Shown piece by piece: positions 53,374 through 61,327 of a stretch of 64,000 nucleotides of DNA (position 1 is the stretch's first letter; each line of letters starts with the position of its first letter). The notes under the pieces are model-generated. The model was not told the origin of the DNA. It saw only the letters and a program-made list of their open reading frames with translations, and did no database searches. This DNA comes from an uncultured Lachnospiraceae bacterium (GTDB taxonomy: Bacteria; Bacillota; Clostridia; Lachnospirales; Lachnospiraceae). The translations under genes were made by a program, and so were the position numbers. The stretch spans positions 186,001 to 250,000 of the forward strand of contig CAJTQI010000003.1 of assembly GCA_910578645.1 (NCBI GenBank). The letters are read 5' to 3'.

Positions 53374-54777
53374 ATGAATAACAGTGGTACACATGGAATA
53401 TATGATATAGAGGAATTACAGGGTAAGAAAGTCCTGGTGGTCGGTTCAGGGCTTAGCGGGACCGGTGCGGCGCAGGTGTTGTGTCAGGTTGGTGCGGAAC
53501 CGATTGTGTTTGATGCCAATGACAAGTTAAAGACAGAAGACGTTAGGGCAAAACTGCAGCAGGGTGTAGAAGCAGAGATTATACTCGGTGTGCTCCCAGA
53601 GGAAATAGCGAGGGCAGTCAGTTTAGTGGTGTTGAGCCCAGGGGTGCCCACGGATACGGAGTTTGTGGAAGCGTTCCGCAGGCAAGGCATACCTGTCTGG
53701 GGAGAGATTGAACTGGCTTACAGATTGGGAAAAGGACGGGTAATCGGGATTACGGGAACGAACGGCAAGACGACGACCACCTCTTTGGTGGGGGAGATTA
53801 TGGCTTCCTGGTATGACGATGTGGACGTGGTGGGCAACATCGGCAATCCTTATACAAAGACGGCACTTGACTCTACGCAGGACACTGTCACGGTGGCGGA
53901 AATCAGCAGCTTCCAGTTAGAGACGGTGGAGCGCTTTTGCCCGGATGTATCGGCGATTCTGAATGTTACGCCAGACCATCTCAACAGGCATCATACGATG
54001 GAAAATTATGCGGCTGCTAAGGAAGCAGTCACGAAGAACCAGACGAAGGCACAGACTTGTATTCTCAATTATGAGAACGACTATACCAGGGCAATCGGTA
54101 CAAGATGTCCGGCGCAGGTAGTATGGTTTTCCTCAGTGCGCAGATTAGAGGAGGGATTCTATCTGGAAGGGGATGAAATCTGTCAGGCACAGGACGGCAC
54201 GGTGACACATTTGATAGATATCCATGACATGAACCTGGTAGGCATGTGTAACGTAGAGAATGTGATGGCGGCGATAGCCATTGCACAGGCGATGGGGGTA
54301 CCCATGGAGACTATATTGGCCGTAGTCAGGAGGTTTAAGGCGGTAGAACACCGGATAGAGTTTGTGGCCTCTAAGCGGGGAGTGGACTACTATAATGATT
54401 CCAAAGGGACCAATCCCGACGCTGCAATCCAGGGCATCCGGGCAATGAACAGACCTACGGTGCTAATTGGCGGTGGTTATGACAAACAGAGTGAGTATGA
54501 CGAGTGGATTGAGGCATTTGACGACAAGGTGAGGTGCCTGGTATTAATCGGACAGACGAGAGAGAAGATTGCGGATTGTGCAAGAAAACATGGCGTGGAA
54601 AATATTGTCCTGGCAGATAGTTTCGAGGAAGCTTTCCAGGTTTGTACAGAAAAAGCCAGGGAAGGGGATGCGGTTTTATTATCTCCCGCCTGTGCAAGCT
54701 GGGGGATGTTTCCGAACTATGAAGCAAGAGGCAATTTGTTTAAAGAGCTTGTGAATCGACTGGAGGAAGCAGAATAA
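53374..54777 (+). CDS. murD: UDP-N-acetylmuramoyl-L-alanine:D-glutamate ligase
   Basis: ATP-dependent addition of D-Glu to UDP-MurNAc-L-Ala in the cytoplasm. 467 residues; N-terminal Rossmann-like nucleotide domain (VLVVGSGLSGTGAA), P-loop GITGTNGKTTTTS, NVTPDHLNRH, and the C-terminal NDSKGTNPDAA. The stop abuts the GTG start of ftsW without a gap. Confidence 0.97.
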   Translation: MNNSGTHGIYDIEELQGKKVLVVGSGLSGTGAAQVLCQVGAEPIVFDANDKLKTEDVRAKLQQGVEAEIILGVLPEEIARAVSLVVLSPGVPTDTEFVEAFRRQGIPVWGEIELAYRLGKGRVIGITGTNGKTTTTSLVGEIMASWYDDVDVVGNIGNPYTKTALDSTQDTVTVAEISSFQLETVERFCPDVSAILNVTPDHLNRHHTMENYAAAKEAVTKNQTKAQTCILNYENDYTRAIGTRCPAQVVWFSSVRRLEEGFYLEGDEICQAQDGTVTHLIDIHDMNLVGMCNVENVMAAIAIAQAMGVPMETILAVVRRFKAVEHRIEFVASKRGVDYYNDSKGTNPDAAIQGIRAMNRPTVLIGGGYDKQSEYDEWIEAFDDKVRCLVLIGQTREKIADCARKHGVENIVLADSFEEAFQVCTEKAREGDAVLLSPACASWGMFPNYEARGNLFKELVNRLEEAE

Positions 54778-55947
54778 GTGGCGCAGAGAAATTCTACTCG
54801 CACAAGAAAATCTAATAGTGAAAATTTTATGGATTATAGTTTGTTATTTATCGTGCTGTTCCTGTTGGGCTTCGGATTGGTTATGGTGTATTCTACCAGT
54901 TACTATGAAGCAAATTTAGAATATGGCGATTCTGCTTATTTCCTGAAAAAGCAGGTGTTTGCCACGATACTTGGCTTGATTAGTATGATGGTGGTGGCGA
55001 ATATCCCTTATCATTTTTGGGAACGGTTTGCCGTGATTGGCTATATTGTGTCGGTGGTGCTGATTTTGTTGATTATTCCCTTTGGTAGAGAGTCCCACGG
55101 CGCGAAGAGATGGCTATACATAGGGCCGCTTTCCCTGCAACCTGCGGAGGTGGCGAAGTTGTGCATGATTTTGTTCTTAGCGAGCATGATTTGCACCATG
55201 GGAAAGCAGATACGGTTCCGTAAGGGATTCTGGACAGTCATGTTAGTGCCTATGCCGATTGCGCTGATGTTGTGGAGAATTACACAGAACTTAAGTTCGG
55301 CGATTATCGTGGTAGGAATCGCGGTTCTTATGTTATTTGTGTCATGTCCGGATTATAAACGGTTTTTTTTGCTTGCGCTTGCTGCGGCTGCGGCGGGAGT
55401 TGTGATAGTCTTTACCATCGTGAAGATGGCGGAAGCGTCCCAGGCCGATAACCTGGATTTCAGGGGCGCACGTATTCTGGCCTGGCTTGACCCGGAGGCT
55501 TATGCCAGCGGTAAGGGATTCCAAACTATACAGGCGCTCTACGCCATCGGTTCGGGTGGCGTGCTTGGAAAAGGGCTGGGAGCCAGTATGCAGAAGTTAG
55601 GCTTTTTGCCGGAGGCGCAGAACGATATGATTTTCTCCATTATCTGCGAGGAGCTTGGGCTGTTTGGCGGGTATGCGGTTATCATCATGTTCATTATGCT
55701 AATCTGGCGGTTTATGGTGATTGCGAACAATGCGCCGGACCTTTTTGGGGCTTTGCTTGTGGTTGGTGTGCTGGGCCATATCGCCATCCAGGTTATCCTG
55801 AATATTGCCGTAGTTACCAACACCATACCGAATACCGGCATATCGCTTCCGTTTATCAGTTACGGTGGTTCGTCGGTCATGTTCCTGCTGATAGAGATAG
55901 GTCTTGTACTTAGTGTTGCCAGAGGTATCCGGCTGAAAGATTTATAG
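54778..55947 (+). CDS. ftsW: SEDS glycosyltransferase FtsW/SpoVE
   Basis: Polytopic lipid II polymerase of the SEDS family, 389 residues with about ten helices, working with a class B PBP. Seen: VMVYSTSYYEA near the start, GAKRWLYIGPLSLQPAEVAK, GFLPEAQNDMIFSIICEE (with the catalytic Asp region) and NTGISLPFISYGGSS at the end. GTG start directly after the murD stop. Partnership with the intact FtsI-like PBP in growth and with the restored SpoVD-type PBP in sporulation is possible. Confidence 0.95.
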   Translation: MAQRNSTRTRKSNSENFMDYSLLFIVLFLLGFGLVMVYSTSYYEANLEYGDSAYFLKKQVFATILGLISMMVVANIPYHFWERFAVIGYIVSVVLILLIIPFGRESHGAKRWLYIGPLSLQPAEVAKLCMILFLASMICTMGKQIRFRKGFWTVMLVPMPIALMLWRITQNLSSAIIVVGIAVLMLFVSCPDYKRFFLLALAAAAAGVVIVFTIVKMAEASQADNLDFRGARILAWLDPEAYASGKGFQTIQALYAIGSGGVLGKGLGASMQKLGFLPEAQNDMIFSIICEELGLFGGYAVIIMFIMLIWRFMVIANNAPDLFGALLVVGVLGHIAIQVILNIAVVTNTIPNTGISLPFISYGGSSVMFLLIEIGLVLSVARGIRLKDL

Positions 55948-56035
55948 AGAAACATTCTTTCGGACAAGATAATTTTTATTCCGAAAACCATATAGATAGA
56001 ATAGGTCATATTTTTTAGATTCGAGGTAAAGGAAT

Positions 56036-57286
56036 ATGGACGCTATTCGTATCTATGGCGGGAATTGTCTGAAAGGACAGACAACGATACAAGGGTCAAA
56101 AAATGCTTCGCTGCCCATTCTTGCGGCGACGCTTCTGATAAACGGTGTATGTGAAATAGACAACTGCCCGGAAATCTCCGATGTCTACCATATGTTACGG
56201 CTGCTTACAAGCCTTGGATGCAGGGTAGAGCGGAAGGGTACATGTGTACGGGTGAATACGTGCGGGCTGTCGGTATGTGACATGCCTTCGGATTCTGTGG
56301 GCGTGATGCGTTCTTCGATTATGCTTTTGGGGGCGTTACTTGCCCGGACAGGGCGTGTCTGCATGGAATATCCGGGTGGATGTGTCATTGGGGCAAGACC
56401 CATTGACCTGCATCTTCAATCACTTCGGAAGATGGGCGTCGTGATTGAAGAGCGGGAGGCGGAATTTTGCGCAGAGGTATCCAGGCTGAAAGGGGCTGTA
56501 TTCAGGTTGCCTTTGGTCAGTGTGGGTGTGACTGAGAACCTGGTTCTGGCTGCAGTACTTGCGGAGGGAACGACGGTGATTGAACCGGCGGCAAAGGAGC
56601 CGGAGATACAGGCGTTATGTGGTTTCTTGCAGAAGGCGGGTGCGCGGATTGAAGGAAGCGGTACGCAGCGTTTGGTTATCCATGGTGTGAGGACACTTAA
56701 ACCGGTAAGATACCGTGTGCCGGCGGACCGTATTGTGGCAGGGACCTATTTATGTGCATGTATGTGTGCGGGAGGGCGCATTTTCCTAAAGGATGCGCCG
56801 GTATGCCATATGGAGAGTGTATTGTCCCATGCCACCCGGATGGGGGCGGCGGTTGTCTGTGAGCCGGACGGTATTGTAGTAGATGGCAAGGAGCATGAAT
56901 GTACGTGCAACAGGCTGACGACGGGATGTTATCCGATGTTTCCGACTGATATGCAGTCACCGGTCATGGCGGTGATGGCGGCGTCCGCACAGAGAGGATG
57001 TATAGAGGAGACGGTATTCGAGAACAGATTCCGTATCGTGGCGGAACTGAATAAGATGGGGGCCAATATAATGGTCCGGGGTAATACGGCATATATCAAT
57101 GGCAGCGGCAGACTGTGTGGAGCGATTGTGCAGGCGCAGGAGTTAAGAGGCGGTGCGGCTTTAGTTATCGCGGCCTTGGCGGCGGAAGGCACCAGTATTG
57201 TAACGAACAGACATTATATTGACAGAGGATATGAAGATATCGTACTGAATTTAAGAGAGCTGGGCGCTGATGTAGAACTGGCTTAG
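56036..57286 (+). CDS. murA: UDP-N-acetylglucosamine 1-carboxyvinyltransferase
   Basis: First committed step of peptidoglycan synthesis, transfer of enolpyruvate to UDP-GlcNAc. 416 residues, inverted alpha-beta barrel; N-terminal QGSKNASLPILAA and the active-site loop GGCVIGARPIDLH with the fosfomycin-target Cys. It occupies the place where murG and murB stand in Bacillus; neither is in this window. Organisms of this group often have two murA copies. Confidence 0.95.
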   Translation: MDAIRIYGGNCLKGQTTIQGSKNASLPILAATLLINGVCEIDNCPEISDVYHMLRLLTSLGCRVERKGTCVRVNTCGLSVCDMPSDSVGVMRSSIMLLGALLARTGRVCMEYPGGCVIGARPIDLHLQSLRKMGVVIEEREAEFCAEVSRLKGAVFRLPLVSVGVTENLVLAAVLAEGTTVIEPAAKEPEIQALCGFLQKAGARIEGSGTQRLVIHGVRTLKPVRYRVPADRIVAGTYLCACMCAGGRIFLKDAPVCHMESVLSHATRMGAAVVCEPDGIVVDGKEHECTCNRLTTGCYPMFPTDMQSPVMAVMAASAQRGCIEETVFENRFRIVAELNKMGANIMVRGNTAYINGSGRLCGAIVQAQELRGGAALVIAALAAEGTSIVTNRHYIDRGYEDIVLNLRELGADVELA

Positions 57287-57299
57287 GCTTTCAGGGCTT

Positions 57300-57353
57300 C
57301 TATTTAAGCAGTATCGAGGGTTGGCCCACGATATGCAAGGGGATTAGATGGCT
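57300..57353 (+). repeat. Dispersed intergenic repeat, copy E, containing the ftsQ start
   Basis: Starts with CTATTTAAGCAGTAT, identical to 20931-20945, and continues ungapped to ATATGCAAGGGGATTAGATG, whose AAGGGG and final ATG act as ribosome site and start codon of ftsQ. Confidence 0.6.
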
Positions 57354-58190
57354 AACAAGAAAACAGTCAAAAAAACAACAAGAAAAAATACAAACCTACG
57401 GCTTGTCAAAAATAGCGATTTAGGGCTCCAGAAGCATAAAGTCAGGAAGGAAGAGAAACTGCGCTTCGGGAAAGGGAAAAGGACGGTAATCTTGTCTGTT
57501 TCCCTGGCGGCTTTTCTGGCTGCCCTGATTGGCGGTTATGCATATATTATCCGCAACTATAAGGTTACTACAGTGTATGTGGAGGGAAATGTCCATTATA
57601 CCAACGAAGAGATTATGGAAATGGTAATGGGCGGAAGATATGGGGACAATTCCCTGTTTCTTTCTCTAAAATACAGGGATAAAGGAATCGATGACATTCC
57701 CTTTATCCAGACGATGGATGTGTCCATTGAGGCAAGTGATACTATCCGTATTATTGTATACGAAAAAGCATTGGCGGGATATGTAGCTTATCTGGGTCAG
57801 TATGTATATTTTGATAAGGACGGTATTGTGGTGGAGGCATCTTCGGAAAAAACAGCGGGTATTCCACAGGTGACGGGGTTAAGATTTGACCATGTGATAC
57901 TCCATGAACGTCTCCCTGTGGAAAATCCCGACATATTCAACGAAGTGTTAAATATCACGCAACAATTGGAAAAATATTCCATGTCAGCCGACAGAATTTA
58001 TTTTGACCCAGAGTACAAAGTGACACTTTTGTTCGGCGAAGCCAGGGTTGCTCTGGGGGATAGTGAGTATATTGACGAGAAAATCATGAAATTACAGTAT
58101 ATTCTGCCCGGCCTTGTGGACAAGAAGGGGATTTTGGATATGCGGGAATACAGTGAGGACACAAAATCATATAGTTTTGAACAGGACTAA
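57348..58190 (+). CDS. ftsQ: Cell division protein FtsQ/DivIB
   Basis: Bitopic division protein, 280 residues: a Lys-rich cytoplasmic N-terminus, one membrane helix (VILSVSLAAFLAALIGGYAY, about 45-65), a POTRA domain (TVYVEGNVHYTNEEIMEMV) and the beta domain after it. Would form the FtsQLB complex with FtsL. Confidence 0.9.
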   Translation: MANKKTVKKTTRKNTNLRLVKNSDLGLQKHKVRKEEKLRFGKGKRTVILSVSLAAFLAALIGGYAYIIRNYKVTTVYVEGNVHYTNEEIMEMVMGGRYGDNSLFLSLKYRDKGIDDIPFIQTMDVSIEASDTIRIIVYEKALAGYVAYLGQYVYFDKDGIVVEASSEKTAGIPQVTGLRFDHVILHERLPVENPDIFNEVLNITQQLEKYSMSADRIYFDPEYKVTLLFGEARVALGDSEYIDEKIMKLQYILPGLVDKKGILDMREYSEDTKSYSFEQD

Positions 58191-58221
58191 ATTTGTTTTG
58201 TAAGAAAAAAGAAAAAATGGG

Positions 58222-58250
58222 TTGCGAATTTCGGAAAATAATTATATGAT
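58222..58250 (+). promoter_or_regulatory. Promoter of ftsZ
   Basis: TTGCGA (58222-58227), 17 bp, TATGAT (58245-58250); transcription from about 58257 gives a 35-nt leader with GGAGG before the TTG start. Confidence 0.55.
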
Positions 58251-58291
58251 AATCTATGAGAGTCTATGGGGACAAAGAAGGAGGAATCACC

Positions 58292-59536
58292 TTGCTTGAG
58301 ATTAAGACAAATGATGCTGAATCTGCTGCTAAAATCATCGTAGTCGGTGTCGGAGGCGCAGGTAATAATGCTGTAAATAGAATGATTGACGAAAAAATTG
58401 ACGGGGTTGAGTTTATCGGTATCAACACGGACAAGCAGGCACTGCAGTTATGTAAGGCGCCCAAGCTTCTGCAGATTGGGGAGAAACTGACGAAGGGCTT
58501 AGGCGCAGGGGCCAAGCCGGAGATTGGTGAGAAAGCGGCGGAAGAGAGTTCGGATGAAGTGGCGGCTGCGCTCAAAGGGGCTGATATGGTGTTCGTTACC
58601 TGCGGTATGGGCGGCGGTACAGGTACAGGAGCGGCTCCCGTGGTGGCAAAACTTGCCAAGGATATGGGGATTCTTACAGTAGGAGTTGTGACGAAGCCTT
58701 TCCGTTTTGAGGCGAAGGCGCGCATGACGAATGCCCTAACAGGAATTGAGAAAATTAAAGACAATGTGGATACGCTCATTGTCATTCCGAATGATAAATT
58801 ATTGGAGATTGTCGACAGAAGGACGACTATGCCCGATGCTTTGAAGAAGGCGGACGAAGTGCTTCAGCAGGCAGTGCAGGGTATTACTGACCTGATTAAT
58901 GTGCCGTCCGTTATTAACCTGGACTTTGCGGACGTGCAGACTGTCATGAAGGACAAGGGTATCGCACATATTGGTATCGGCTCGGGCAAGGGTGAGGATA
59001 AGGCTAGCGAGGCTGTCAAGATGGCTGTAGAGAGTCCGTTGCTTGAGACTACCATTTCCGGCGCTACACATGTTATCATCAATGTGTCCGGAGACATTTC
59101 CCTGGCAGATGCTTCCGATGCGGCAAGCTATGTACAGGATTTGACAGGCGATGATGTGAACATTATTTTTGGTGCGATGTACGATGCGAATATGACGGAC
59201 ACGTGCAATATTACGATTATAGCCACAGGAATCGAAGAGAAGGCAAGGCAGATGAGTGGACTTGGCTTTAAATCCGGATACATAACACCTACATCTTTAC
59301 AGGGCAAGCCTGCTGTGGGCACTGTGCCGGGAGTCAATCTGGGGAATTTTGCGGCTCCCAATACGGGCGGTGGCTTACGCCAGCCGGCAGGTATACGGCT
59401 TGATGCAGGCGCTCCCACGGGACAGGCTAATCCGGCGCAACTTAAGACTATCAGTGGCATCAATAAGACCAAAGATATCAAGAGTTCCGTGGAGGAGAAA
59501 TCACTCAAGATTCCGGATTTCCTTAAGAGCAAATAA
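58292..59536 (+). CDS. ftsZ: Cell division GTPase FtsZ
   Basis: Tubulin homologue forming the Z ring, 414 residues. Seen: GVGGAGNNAVNRM, tubulin signature GGGTGTGAAPVVA, T7 loop NLDFADVQTVM, a variable linker and the C-terminal conserved peptide LKIPDFLKSK that binds partners. The TTG start at 58292 is preferred because GGAGGAATCACC directly precedes it and MLEIKTND is the usual beginning; the ATG at 58256 would put that site inside the gene. Confidence 0.97.
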   Translation: MLEIKTNDAESAAKIIVVGVGGAGNNAVNRMIDEKIDGVEFIGINTDKQALQLCKAPKLLQIGEKLTKGLGAGAKPEIGEKAAEESSDEVAAALKGADMVFVTCGMGGGTGTGAAPVVAKLAKDMGILTVGVVTKPFRFEAKARMTNALTGIEKIKDNVDTLIVIPNDKLLEIVDRRTTMPDALKKADEVLQQAVQGITDLINVPSVINLDFADVQTVMKDKGIAHIGIGSGKGEDKASEAVKMAVESPLLETTISGATHVIINVSGDISLADASDAASYVQDLTGDDVNIIFGAMYDANMTDTCNITIIATGIEEKARQMSGLGFKSGYITPTSLQGKPAVGTVPGVNLGNFAAPNTGGGLRQPAGIRLDAGAPTGQANPAQLKTISGINKTKDIKSSVEEKSLKIPDFLKSK

Positions 59537-59554
59537 AGAACATATGGCGCACAG

Positions 59555-59587
59555 ACCACAGGATAGAATATCCTGTGGTTTTTTGTT
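59555..59587 (+). terminator. Rho-independent terminator after ftsZ
   Basis: ACCACAGGATA (59555-59565) pairs with TATCCTGTGGT (59569-59579), followed by TTTTTTGTT. It closes the division cluster. Confidence 0.9.
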
Positions 59588-59626
59588 ATGAAATGTCTGT
59601 AAAAATAGTGGAAATGCTTCCTGATT

Positions 59627-59659
59627 ATGACAGAATATTTGTCTCCGTTTTCTTATAAT
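59627..59659 (+). promoter_or_regulatory. spoIIG-type promoter with a long spacer
   Basis: ATGACA (59627-59632), 21 bp, TATAAT (59654-59659). The Bacillus spoIIG promoter likewise has sigma-A hexamers set too far apart (22 bp) and needs Spo0A~P. No clean Spo0A box (TGTCGAA) was found, so Spo0A control is inference. Confidence 0.5.
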
Positions 59660-59683
59660 AAAACAGAAGTACGGAGGTGGAAT

Positions 59684-60496
59684 GTGTATTACAAATTATA
59701 TATTGACAGTGTTTTTATCTTGCAGGTTGCATGCAACTTGTGCCTGTTGTCTTTAGCCGGAAAGATTCTGAAATGTACTGCCACGCATAGAAGAGTCTGG
59801 TTCGGTGCAGTGACAGGGGCCGTGATGGCCTGTGGGATGATGCTTGTGCCGTTTGGAACAATTGGGCTCCGGATGTCTGTGAGTGCTATTCCTGTCAGTA
59901 TGTGCATGTTATGTGTTGTTTTCCGTATATGCCATGGTGCAAAACTGGTTCACGCAAGCCTGGTGATGGCTGGCTGTGGATTTTTTTTGGGAAGTGTCAT
60001 GATATGGATTCTGAACCGCCTAAGAACGGTTCTAAAAGGGGATGTGAGCCTGCTCATAATGCTTGTGACGCAATATATATCATACCGCATTTTACTAAAA
60101 ATCATTATTGCTATCCGGCATAAAAAGGAAAGCTGTCTGAGGACGGCAACAGTCTATGTTCCGGCGCTTGACCGTCAATTACGGATTCAGGCGTTTATAG
60201 ATACGGGCAACCAACTGACGGAACCGGTGAGCGGAGCACCGGTATGTCTAATCAGTGCTAAGCTGGCGAAGCAGATGGAGTCTTGCTTTATGCCGGAGAA
60301 ATATCACGTTATCCCATTCAGGAGCGTGGGCAGGGACAGAGGTATACTGGATGCTTATGAGTTACCAGCATTAACGATAGAAGGGCAGGGACATCCTGTT
60401 AAGAAAGAACATGTAATCGTTGCAATCTGTAATACGGGAATATCCGAAGAAAGTATCTGTCAGATGATACTGCACCCCCGGTTATTTGAAGACTAG
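59684..60496 (+). CDS. spoIIGA: Sporulation sigma-E factor-processing peptidase
   Basis: Membrane aspartic protease that cleaves pro-sigma-E in the mother cell. 270 residues: five hydrophobic helices in the N-terminal half and a cytoplasmic protease domain with the catalytic Asp in AFIDTGNQLTEPVSG. GTG 59684 is chosen because GGAGGTGG stands just before it and a -10 box lies at 59654, inside the longer frame from 59627. sigE follows by 11 bp. Confidence 0.94.
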   Translation: MYYKLYIDSVFILQVACNLCLLSLAGKILKCTATHRRVWFGAVTGAVMACGMMLVPFGTIGLRMSVSAIPVSMCMLCVVFRICHGAKLVHASLVMAGCGFFLGSVMIWILNRLRTVLKGDVSLLIMLVTQYISYRILLKIIIAIRHKKESCLRTATVYVPALDRQLRIQAFIDTGNQLTEPVSGAPVCLISAKLAKQMESCFMPEKYHVIPFRSVGRDRGILDAYELPALTIEGQGHPVKKEHVIVAICNTGISEESICQMILHPRLFED

Positions 60497-60507
60497 GAGG
60501 ATTAAAA

Positions 60508-61248
60508 ATGGTTTTAAAGGTGGCAATTCCCGGTAAAATTCAGTTTAGAATGGTGCATAAAGATACAAGATTCTTTATGACGAGACAGGGAGATATTCAT
60601 TACATAGGTGGGACGGAAGTACTTCCTCCGCCGCTTGAAAGCGAGAGAGAGAACGAAATCATAAGTGACCTTGGCACGGAGTATGAAGATGAGGCTAAGT
60701 CTATTCTGATAGAACACAATTTGAGACTGGTGGTGTATATTGCCAAAAAATTTGATAATACAGGTGTGGGAGTGGAAGATTTGATATCCATCGGGACAAT
60801 CGGATTGATAAAATCCATCAATACTTTTAACCCTGGGAAAAATATCAAACTGGCGACCTACGCGTCCAGATGCATTGAGAATGAAATATTAATGTATTTA
60901 AGAAGAAACAGTAAACACAAGATGGAAGTTTCCATCGATGAGCCGCTAAACGTAGACTGGGACGGCAACGAACTGTTATTGTCCGATATATTGGGGACGG
61001 ATGAGGATGTTATCTACAAAGATTTGGAAAACGAAGTGGAACGTAAACTGTTAGTGAAAGCCATTGCCAAACTGTCGGAGCGGGAACAGACCATTATCAG
61101 GCTGCGGTTTGGGTTAGGCAGTGTGGACGGTAAGGAACTGACTCAGAAAGAGGTGGCTGAAATGTTAGGAATTTCACAGTCCTATATTTCCCGTCTGGAG
61201 AAAAAAATTATGCGCAGGTTGAAAAAGGAGATGAGCAAAGATAATTGA
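60508..61248 (+). CDS. sigE: RNA polymerase sporulation sigma factor SigE
   Basis: First mother-cell-specific sigma factor, 246 residues, made as an inactive precursor. The pro-sequence of about 35 residues ends near GGTEVLPPPL. Region 2 is LVVYIAKKFDNTGVGVEDLI and KLATYASRCIENEILMYLRR; region 4 helix-turn-helix is LTQKEVAEMLGISQSYISRL. AGGAGG lies 7 nt before the ATG. In Bacillus, sigma-E transcribes spoVD and the skin recombinase gene; the same logic would suit the split gene at 44293. Confidence 0.97.
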   Translation: MVLKVAIPGKIQFRMVHKDTRFFMTRQGDIHYIGGTEVLPPPLESERENEIISDLGTEYEDEAKSILIEHNLRLVVYIAKKFDNTGVGVEDLISIGTIGLIKSINTFNPGKNIKLATYASRCIENEILMYLRRNSKHKMEVSIDEPLNVDWDGNELLLSDILGTDEDVIYKDLENEVERKLLVKAIAKLSEREQTIIRLRFGLGSVDGKELTQKEVAEMLGISQSYISRLEKKIMRRLKKEMSKDN

Positions 61249-61327
61249 TTTTTATAATATGGAATGCTATCATGTAATTAAGCAGCTATGTTGCGATTTG
61301 CAAAGATGAACATGTATGAGAGGGCAA

